From assembly GCA_900542245.1 (NCBI GenBank), contig UQMQ01000078.1:1-10744 (forward strand): 10,744 bases of DNA, in the 5' to 3' direction. Below the pieces are notes generated by a model. It was given only the letters and a program-made list of their open reading frames with translations. It ran no database searches and was not told the origin of the DNA. Of this stretch, positions 1 through 4,420 are shown piece by piece (the first letter of the stretch is position 1; every line of letters begins with the position of its first letter). This DNA is from an uncultured Eubacteriales bacterium. GTDB lineage: Bacteria; Bacillota; Clostridia; Peptostreptococcales; Anaerovoracaceae. A program made the position numbers and the translations under genes.

Positions 1-16
1 GCTCACCCATGAGCGC

Positions 17-84
17 CGCTTCGCAAGGTGCTTTTGTCGTGATTCCGGAAATATCACATAGCGATATTTCCTATATAATAAGAA
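17..84 (+). repeat. Structured dispersed repeat, copy 1 (before lgt)
   Basis: This block shares about 65 bases with 2692-2758 on the same strand. The identical parts are a 23-base stretch at 17-39, an 11-base stretch CCGGAAATATC at 45-55, and AGCGATATTTCCTA at 60-73 followed by ATAATAA. The arms GGAAATATC (47-55) and GATATTTCC (63-71) can form a 9-bp hairpin. Just upstream, GCTCA-CCCA-TGAGC (1-14) can form another hairpin, and copy 2 also has a hairpin at that place but with different bases. The 3' end supplies a TATAAT (74-79), but no good -35 box is spaced to it, so a role as lgt promoter is only a possibility. The function is unknown; a small mobile element or an RNA element are both open. 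Confidence 0.7.
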
Positions 85-122
85 AGGCGAAACAAAAAAC
101 AAAAAATAAAAGGAGACTCACT

Positions 123-875
123 ATGCATTCACCCGGTTCTGTAGCATTCCGAATCTTTGGGCTGGACGTCATGTGGTACGGACTTCTGATCGGCGGCGGC
201 TTCCTGCTGGCAACGATCATCAGCTACCTGCGCGCGCCCAAGCACCAAATCAAGCCGGATTTTATTTTAGATCTTGTCATTTGGATGATTCCGGCCGCCA
301 TCGTCGGCGCCCGCGCCTATTACGTCATCTTCAGCTGGAGTGACTACGCGGGAGACTGGAAAAAAATTTTAGATATCCGCAGCGGCGGTCTGGCTATCCA
401 TGGCGGCCTGATTCTCTGCTTCCTGGTCGGCTATTTTGTCTGCAAGCATTACAAACAAGGCTTCGTGCGCACTGCTGATCTGGTCGCGGTATCGATTCCG
501 CTTGCGCAGGCCATCGGCCGCTGGGGGAATTTTTTCAATGAAGAAGCGCACGGCATGCAGACCGACCTGCCATGGGCGCAGATCATCGACGGCATCGGCT
601 ACCACCCGACCTTCCTGTACGAATCGATCTGGTGCTTCTGCCTGTTCTGGTTCCTGCTCTGGTTCGACGACCACAAGCGCAGCTTTGACGGGCAGATGAT
701 TTCCCTATACATGATGCTCTACTCCGTTGAGCGCTTCTTTGTCGAGGGACTGCGCACCGACAGTCTGATGGTCGGTCCGCTCAGACAAGCCCAGCTGCTC
801 AGCCTCGGTCTGATCGCCGCAGGCATCGCGCTCTACGTTTTCTTCAAAAAAAGAACAGGGAGGTACCTGCCATGA
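123..875 (+). CDS. lgt: Prolipoprotein diacylglyceryl transferase (Lgt)
   Basis: Lgt is the integral membrane enzyme that moves a diacylglyceryl group from phosphatidylglycerol to the lipobox cysteine of prolipoproteins, the first step of lipoprotein maturation. The 250-residue product has the family marks: GGLAIHGGLI (residues 88-97, with the key His at 93), the signature IGRWGNFFNEE (131-141), YHPTFLYES (160-168) and RFFVEGLRTDSL (204-215). Several hydrophobic segments span the chain, near 13-34, 48-70, 88-107, 169-182 and 225-241. The start at 123 is chosen because AAGGAG sits 7 bases upstream and the protein then begins at the usual Lgt N-terminus. An in-frame ATG at 9 would only translate the upstream repeat. 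The stop overlaps the start of the next gene (ATGA), so the two genes are probably co-translated. Confidence 0.97.
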   Translation: MHSPGSVAFRIFGLDVMWYGLLIGGGFLLATIISYLRAPKHQIKPDFILDLVIWMIPAAIVGARAYYVIFSWSDYAGDWKKILDIRSGGLAIHGGLILCFLVGYFVCKHYKQGFVRTADLVAVSIPLAQAIGRWGNFFNEEAHGMQTDLPWAQIIDGIGYHPTFLYESIWCFCLFWFLLWFDDHKRSFDGQMISLYMMLYSVERFFVEGLRTDSLMVGPLRQAQLLSLGLIAAGIALYVFFKKRTGRYLP

Positions 876-1549
876 ATCTCAAGTTTTTTGAAACCCCGCG
901 TCTGCGCATCCGTCCCTCCGTCTGGGACGATGTCGAAACCTTTTTTCAATGGGAGCAACAGCCCGCGGTGACTGAATTTTTCAGCATCCGCGACGGTCAG
1001 ACCATGGAGGAAACCGCGCGCAAGTTTCTCAAAGACCAAGAAAATCCAAACGCCGAGCAGTTTACGATTTTGCTGAAGACGCCGGACTTGCAAGGCTTGC
1101 CAGCCACGCGATCCGCACAAGATGCCGCGAATGTGCCGCAATCTTCGGACGCGCAGGACACGCGAGCTTCATTGCAAAAAATCGGCCGCATCGTACTGGC
1201 CGACATCGAGCGCGGCTGGAAGGGTGAGCTTTGGCGGATTTATATCGCCGATTCTGCCCTGCGCGGGCAAGGCTTGGGACGAGAAGCCATGCGCGCGATG
1301 ATGGAGCACTGCTTCCGCGATTTGGCGCTGGAACGACTGTATCTCGATCACTACACCGGAAACCCCGCCGCCTATCTCTACCAAAGCCTCGGATTTCAGT
1401 ATGAGGGCGTGCTGCGCCGAAATTGCCGTAAAAACGGCGTCCTTTATGATGTCCACCTGATGTCCATGCTGCGCGAAGAATACGAAGAAAAATACGGTCA
1501 AGCGGAAGCTGCCTTCCGGTCCGCGGATGCGCCCCTTACCGCATGGTGA
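872..1549 (+). CDS. GNAT-family N-acetyltransferase (RimJ/RimL-like)
   Basis: The 225-residue product is a Gcn5-related acetyltransferase of the RimJ/RimL (Acetyltransf_3) type, which transfers acetyl from acetyl-CoA to an amine; the substrate cannot be read from sequence. It opens with the typical ETPRLRIRP (residues 7-15). The acetyl-CoA motif A is RGQGLGREAM (131-140), followed by LERLYLDHYTGNPAAYLYQSLGF in the usual motif B position (153-175) and by EGVLRRNCRKNG (178-189). Unusual is a polar stretch of roughly 30 residues (about 71-102, rich in Ala, Gln, Asp and Ser) between two core strands that normally join by a short turn, which makes the protein longer than the common 170-190 residues. 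A GGGAGG ribosome site lies inside the end of lgt, and the genes overlap by 4 bases. No reason for the pairing with lgt is evident. Confidence 0.9.
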   Translation: MNLKFFETPRLRIRPSVWDDVETFFQWEQQPAVTEFFSIRDGQTMEETARKFLKDQENPNAEQFTILLKTPDLQGLPATRSAQDAANVPQSSDAQDTRASLQKIGRIVLADIERGWKGELWRIYIADSALRGQGLGREAMRAMMEHCFRDLALERLYLDHYTGNPAAYLYQSLGFQYEGVLRRNCRKNGVLYDVHLMSMLREEYEEKYGQAEAAFRSADAPLTAW

Positions 1550-1597
1550 TTATCTCCGGCATTCCGCTTCTGTTTATATTTTGAGACAAGTTTGCGG

Positions 1598-1720
1598 ATG
1601 CTCTCCTTGCCGCACGCCGATTGGCAGCCGCGGTATCTCCGATTCCCCGAGCTGCCGCAAAACGTCGAAACCTTAGTCCGATTATGTGCGTGCCTTCCTG
1701 CCGTAAGAATCGCACCCTGA
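1598..1720 (+). other. Possible small ORF or coding remnant after the GNAT gene
   Basis: The frame of the acetyltransferase stays open after its TGA stop up to a second stop at 1718-1720. From an ATG at 1598 it would give 40 residues, beginning MLSLPHADWQPRYLRFPEL. The first two thirds use mostly G or C in third positions, as the flanking genes do, and the composition looks protein-like. No convincing ribosome-binding site precedes the ATG, and I recognise no family. It may be a remnant of a gene tail, an extension lost through a new stop codon, or chance. Minus-strand open frames over the same stretch (about 1498-1737) look no better. Confidence 0.15.
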
Positions 1721-1747
1721 GGTTGCGCAATTGACAACTATGTTTGC

Positions 1748-1777
1748 TTGTGCTTTCCCTGCAGTTTCCTGTATAAT
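1748..1777 (+). promoter_or_regulatory. Probable promoter of the XRE regulator gene
   Basis: A perfect -10 box TATAAT lies at 1772-1777. The best -35 at a usual distance is TTGTGC at 1748-1753, 18 bases upstream, which matches only the first three consensus bases. Transcription would start near 1784, giving a leader of about 50 bases before the ATG at 1833. The strong -10 with a weak -35 would suit a regulated promoter, but no clear operator palindrome was found. Confidence 0.5.
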
Positions 1778-1832
1778 GAAAGCAACTTCGGTAACTATCT
1801 GCAATATGAGCAAGAAAGGTCAGGACAAAAAA

Positions 1833-2465
1833 ATGAGTCTAGGCGAACGAATTTATCAATACCGCAAAGCAAAAGGCATGTCACAGGACGCGTTGGCGGA
1901 GCTGCTTGACGTTTCCAGACAGTCCGTTTCCAAATGGGAAAACGATACGGCGCAGCCGGAACTCAGCAAACTCACCATCATGTGTGATCTGTTCGGTGTG
2001 TCTTTGGATGAGCTGGCGCGCGGGAAGCAGCCGCAGCCTGCAGCCCAGCCGGAATCACAGGAGTCACAGGGATCGCAGGAATCACAAGCATCGCCGGAAA
2101 GCGAAACATCGCTTCACGCGGCAAAGCGTACGAAATCGCTGCAAAGAACCCTCGGCATCGGACTTCTGCTGCTCTCCGCTTTTCAAATGACCCTGCTGCT
2201 GGTCCTGCGCTTTCAAGCGGATGAAATTCTCATTCTGCTTTTGCCGCTGCTGCTGTGCGGCATCATCTGTCTGGTGTGCAAAAAACACACCTTCCTGTGG
2301 ATCGGCTGGGTCATCAGCTTGTTTCTCGCGCTTTCACCGTATTACTTTTTCTGGGTTCATGTCAATTACTTTTCATGGATCGCTGTCTTCATCTGGGCCT
2401 TCGTCACTGTCGGCTACATCATTTGGCAGAGCACTGCCGAGAAACGCCGCCGAGAGCGATATTAA
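1833..2465 (+). CDS. XRE-family HTH regulator with C-terminal membrane helices
   Basis: The 210-residue product starts with a canonical HTH_3/XRE domain (residues 4-62). GMSQDALAELLDVSRQSVSKWE (15-36) gives the helix-turn-helix and PELSKLTIMCDLFGVSLDEL (42-61) the closing helices. A Gln/Ser/Glu-rich linker (66-95), partly built from 9-base repeats, leads into about four hydrophobic helices (106-127, 130-149, 154-174, 179-199) and a basic tail ending RRRERY. This is the plan of membrane-attached XRE regulators common in Clostridia, which bind DNA at the N-terminus and may sense an envelope signal; the regulated genes are not evident here. The start at 1833 is chosen because the HTH domain begins directly after it, AGGA lies 7 bases upstream, and the promoter at 1748-1777 sits inside the longer frame that could begin at 1731. 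An ATG at 1806 is the alternative. Confidence 0.88.
   Translation: MSLGERIYQYRKAKGMSQDALAELLDVSRQSVSKWENDTAQPELSKLTIMCDLFGVSLDELARGKQPQPAAQPESQESQGSQESQASPESETSLHAAKRTKSLQRTLGIGLLLLSAFQMTLLLVLRFQADEILILLLPLLLCGIICLVCKKHTFLWIGWVISLFLALSPYYFFWVHVNYFSWIAVFIWAFVTVGYIIWQSTAEKRRRERY
2052..2088 (+). repeat. 9-base tandem repeat coding for the Ser-Gln-Glu linker
   Basis: About four imperfect 9-base units of the type GAATCACAG / GAGTCACAG / GGATCGCAG / GAATCACAA follow one another. They encode a repeating E/G-S-Q tripeptide in the linker between the HTH domain and the membrane helices of the regulator. The period keeps the frame, so slippage would change linker length without breaking the protein. 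Confidence 0.6.
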
Positions 2466-2691
2466 AAAAACAATGCAAAATAAAAGGTCAAAACATTTTT
2501 CCGATGATTTCAATTCAGTTTTTACACATTTTTCGGACTTTTTTATATAGTTTTCTCACATTTTTCTGCTTTTATGATAGCATCAATCACAATCACAGGG
2601 CGCATACTTCCGGCAGTGATGGTCCGGAGGCGGAAGTGCGCATAACGAAACCTGCGATTCCTTTGCGCACATGCCTGCCATGCAGGGCAGG

Positions 2692-2758
2692 CGCTTCGCA
2701 AGGTGCTTTTGTCGATACTCCGGAAATATCGCAAGCGATATTTCCTACATAATAACAA
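2692..2758 (+). repeat. Structured dispersed repeat, copy 2 (after the XRE gene)
   Basis: This is the second copy of the repeat at 17-84, in the same orientation. It is one base shorter in the hairpin loop and has a few substitutions. Its hairpin is better than that of copy 1: GGAAATATCGC (2722-2732) and GCGATATTTCC (2735-2745) are perfect complements with two bases between them. It is preceded by a perfect CCTGCC / GGCAGG stem (2673-2690), the place where copy 1 has a different stem. It sits directly before a rho-independent terminator. Confidence 0.7.
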
Positions 2759-2759
2759 G

Positions 2760-2804
2760 AACCCTTGATTTTCGAGCAGTTGCCGTTCATCAAGGGTTTT
2801 GTTT
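2760..2804 (+). terminator. Rho-independent terminator, possibly bidirectional
   Basis: AACCCTTGAT (2760-2769) pairs perfectly with ATCAAGGGTT (2789-2798), followed on the plus strand by TTGTTTTCTC. This is a good terminator for plus-strand transcripts from the XRE gene or the candidate RNA. On the minus strand the stem is followed by the weaker CTTGTTATTATG, so it may also end the ychF transcript, which stops about 40 bases before the stem. Confidence 0.75.
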
Positions 2805-2839
2805 TCTCAATATTTTTTTGCAGGGGTTCTATGCGTTTC

Positions 2840-3940
2840 CTATACATTGAAGAGGAAGTTGACCACATCGCCGTCTTTCATGACGTATTCCTTGCCCTCG
2901 GAGCGCAGGAAGCCTTTTTCTTTGGCTGCGGCGAGAGAACCGCCGACTTCCATGAGTTTGTCGTAAGCGATGGTCTCCGCGCGGATAAAGCCTTTCTCAA
3001 AGTCTGTGTGAATCTTGCCCGCTGCCTGCGGCGCTTTAGTGCCGCGGCGTATTGTCCACGCGCGACATTCGTCTTCTCCGGCAGTCAAGAAAGAAATCAG
3101 ATTGAGCAGGGCGTAGGAGGCTTTGACCAGCTTGTCCAGACCGGATTCCTCGATGCCGAGCTCCGCAAGGAACATCGCGCGTTCGCCCTCTTCCAGTTCC
3201 GCCATCTCCGCTTCGATTTCCGCGCAGATGACAACAACCTCCGCACCCTCCGCAGCAGCAATTTCGCGTACGGTCTCGACATAAGGATTCTTGCCAGCCT
3301 CCGCATCGGCAACCCCGTCATCCGAAACGTTCGCGACATAAATGATCGGTTTATAGGATAAGAGCCCGATCGTCTTGACATATTCGGCTTCCTCGTCCTC
3401 CAACTCCATAGAGCGGGCGTTTTTACCCTCGGAAAGATGCGCGTAGACACGTTTCAGAAGGTCAAGCTCTTCTCTGGCGGATTTGTCGAACTTGGCGTTC
3501 TTTTCGGTCTTTTGGATGCGGCGCTCCATAATTTCCATATCGCTGAGCAAAAGCTCGGTGTTGATGGTGTCGATATCGCCCGCCGGATCAATGTGTCCGT
3601 TCACATGGACGATATTGTCGTTTTCAAAACAGCGGACAACGTGCACGATAGCTTCCACCTCTCGGATGTGTCCGAGGAATTTGTTGCCGAGGCCCTCGCC
3701 CTGCGACGCGCCTTTCACCAGACCCGCGATGTCGCAAAATTCGATCGTGGCATAGATTGTCTTTTTGGAATGATAAATTTCATGCAGCTTGGTGATGCGT
3801 GCGTCCGGTACGGTGACGATGCCGACGTTCGGCTCGATCGTGCAGAACGGATAATTGGCTGCCTCCGCGCCCGCCTTGGTGATCGCGTTGAACAAGGTAC
3901 TCTTGCCGACATTCGGCAGACCGACGATACCTAATTTCAT
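2840..3940 (-). CDS. ychF: Redox-regulated ATPase/GTPase YchF (Obg family)
   Basis: YchF (OLA1 in eukaryotes) is a conserved cytoplasmic P-loop NTPase of the Obg group that binds ribosomes and prefers ATP. The 366 residues match the family length. Visible are the P-loop GLPNVGKST (7-15), TIEPNVG (34-40) in switch I, the switch II region DIAGLVKGASQGEGLGNKFL (70-89), a coiled-coil-like helical stretch (about 130-190), the base-recognition segment YVANVSDDG (201-209), and a C-terminal TGS domain ending EYVMKDGDVVNFLFNV. The usual NxxE base-recognition motif reads NVSD here, a conservative Glu-to-Asp change. Only a weak AGGT lies 10 bases before the ATG. The gene stands alone; its promoter is probably at 4219-4247, giving a leader of about 270 bases that crosses an integrase fossil and a hairpin. 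Confidence 0.97.
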   Translation of the reverse strand: MKLGIVGLPNVGKSTLFNAITKAGAEAANYPFCTIEPNVGIVTVPDARITKLHEIYHSKKTIYATIEFCDIAGLVKGASQGEGLGNKFLGHIREVEAIVHVVRCFENDNIVHVNGHIDPAGDIDTINTELLLSDMEIMERRIQKTEKNAKFDKSAREELDLLKRVYAHLSEGKNARSMELEDEEAEYVKTIGLLSYKPIIYVANVSDDGVADAEAGKNPYVETVREIAAAEGAEVVVICAEIEAEMAELEEGERAMFLAELGIEESGLDKLVKASYALLNLISFLTAGEDECRAWTIRRGTKAPQAAGKIHTDFEKGFIRAETIAYDKLMEVGGSLAAAKEKGFLRSEGKEYVMKDGDVVNFLFNV

Positions 3941-3957
3941 TTTATGTGTTACCTGTC

Positions 3958-3986
3958 CGAAAACCCTTGATTTATCTGGGTTTTCG
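3958..3986 (-). promoter_or_regulatory. Hairpin in the ychF leader
   Basis: CGAAAACCC (3958-3966) and GGGTTTTCG (3978-3986) are perfect 9-base inverted repeats with an 11-base loop, ending 17 bases before the ychF ATG. On the plus strand the stem is followed by CCTTTCTTT, so it could end a plus-strand transcript. On the minus strand it lies in the ychF leader, close enough to affect ribosome access. It may also be the old terminator of the decayed integrase gene, whose stop is 30 bases away, or part of an old attachment site. Its loop side shares the 12-mer AACCCTTGATTT with the terminator on the other side of ychF. Confidence 0.45.
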
Positions 3987-4015
3987 CCTTTCTTTAGATT
4001 TCTTGTACGCCCTTT

Positions 4016-4177
4016 TTACGCCTTTTTTGTAACTGGCGGCGTAGTCTGCTGCAACTGACGCATGGCATTTACCGGTGACGCGTCCGTAGCATGGACATAT
4101 CTGTCCATCGTTGTTTTCATGTTTGCGTGTCCGCATAGCTGCTGCAGCACTTTGGGCTTGTATGCCGCGCGCACAGA
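4016..4177 (-). pseudogene. Tyrosine recombinase (integrase) C-terminal fragment
   Basis: The minus strand encodes about 53 residues ending at TAA (4016-4018), and they match the C-terminal end of phage/ICE-type tyrosine integrases. YKPKVLQQLCGHANMKTT (fragment residues 6-23) carries the conserved G-H motif, MDRYVHAT (24-31) carries the nucleophilic tyrosine, and a short basic tail follows. All upstream parts (core-binding domain, first catalytic Arg) are missing: about 30 codons further upstream the frame meets a stop (near 4225), and the similarity fades before about 4160. No start codon or ribosome site fits. This is a decayed remnant, a trace of an integrated element that has been lost. 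It now lies inside the presumed ychF leader. Confidence 0.85.
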
Positions 4178-4218
4178 TTTCCTTTTTTTCTCAAAAAAAG
4201 AGTCCGACGTAACTATGT

Positions 4219-4247
4219 ATTATAGCATAAAAGCTTTGTTTGTTCAA
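4219..4247 (-). promoter_or_regulatory. Near-consensus promoter reading towards ychF
   Basis: Read on the minus strand: TTGAAC (4247-4242), a 17-base spacer ending in TGC, then TATAAT (4224-4219). This is a perfect -10 with a TGn extension, optimal spacing and a -35 that matches five of six bases. Transcription would start near 4212 and cross the integrase remnant before reaching ychF at 3940. It is the only good promoter seen upstream of ychF. It may have belonged to the old gene or to ychF before the region was disturbed. Confidence 0.75.
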
Positions 4248-4273
4248 TCCTAACAGGAATTTTTTATTATATA

Positions 4274-4290
4274 ACGGAACAAAATTCCGT
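4274..4290. repeat. Short palindrome upstream of the ychF promoter
   Basis: ACGGAA (4274-4279) and TTCCGT (4285-4290) form a 6-bp inverted repeat around a 5-base A-rich centre. It lies about 27 bases upstream of the -35 box on the ychF side and about 30 bases beyond the terminator of the giant gene. It could be a protein-binding site or chance. Confidence 0.25.
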
Positions 4291-4320
4291 CACATATCGC
4301 AAACTGTCTCCATACAAACA

Positions 4321-4360
4321 GGGCTGCACCCCAACGGTTTTTTCGTTCGTGCGCAGCCCC
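4321..4360 (-). terminator. Terminator of the giant surface-protein gene
   Basis: GGGCTGC and GCAGCCC arms (4321-4327 and 4353-4359) form a GC-rich outer stem, and the AACG/CGTT bases inside can extend it. On the minus strand the stem is followed by TGTTTGTAT, a modest U-tract. It lies about 60 bases after the stop codon of the giant gene and before the ychF promoter, where a terminator is expected. Confidence 0.55.
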
Positions 4361-4368
4361 TTGTCTTT

Positions 4369-4409
4369 GCTTCATTTCTTCTTTGCCTGGCATGGTGCTG
4401 AAATGAAGC
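4369..4409 (-). repeat. 10-bp perfect inverted repeat right after the giant gene
   Basis: GCTTCATTTC (4369-4378) and GAAATGAAGC (4400-4409) are perfect complements with a 21-base loop. The stem starts 11 bases after the stop codon at 4421 and stands in tandem with the GC-rich terminator stem at 4321-4360. With no U-tract directly behind it, it is more likely to protect the 3' end of the mRNA or assist termination than to terminate by itself. Confidence 0.5.
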
Positions 4410-4420
4410 CTACCTTGAAC

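Larger units (their letters stand above)
2585..2804 (+). ncRNA. Candidate structured RNA between the XRE gene and ychF
   Basis: No convincing gene is seen in 2466-2839. A TATGAT (-10-like, 2573-2578) without a good -35 is followed by several hairpins. Hairpin A pairs 2600-2612 with 2631-2641 (GCGC, a 2-base bulge, then ACTTCCG). Hairpin B is CCTGCC / GGCAGG (2673-2690). Hairpin C has arms of 9-11 bases centred on 2732-2733. A terminator hairpin with a T-rich tail closes the stretch (2760-2804). GTGCGCA (2636-2642) can also pair perfectly with TGCGCAC (2664-2670), which competes with hairpin A. The ordered stems ending in a terminator suggest a small RNA or an attenuator-like element of about 220 bases, but no known RNA family was recognised and the promoter is weak. 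It could instead be the 3' untranslated end of the XRE transcript plus a repeat. Confidence 0.3.

Noticed and set aside
9..122. N-terminal extension of lgt starting at an ATG at 9
   Set aside because: It only translates the upstream dispersed repeat. The ATG at 123 has a strong ribosome site and the normal Lgt N-terminus.
1498..1737. Minus-strand open frames of 64-79 codons between the GNAT and XRE genes
   Set aside because: They have no recognisable family, overlap the GNAT end, and compete with one another in different frames.
1731..1832. Start of the XRE gene at the TTG at 1731, which also reads TTGACA
   Set aside because: The promoter -10 box lies inside this stretch and the HTH domain begins at the ATG at 1833. 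As a -35, the TTGACA is 35 bases from the TATAAT, too far to work with it.
2466..2758. Short open frames on both strands in the gap after the XRE gene
   Set aside because: They run through hairpins and the dispersed repeat, with no ribosome sites and no protein-like features.
2765..3934. Plus-strand open frames of 198 and 165 codons opposite ychF
   Set aside because: They are antisense shadows of ychF, which is conserved along its full length.
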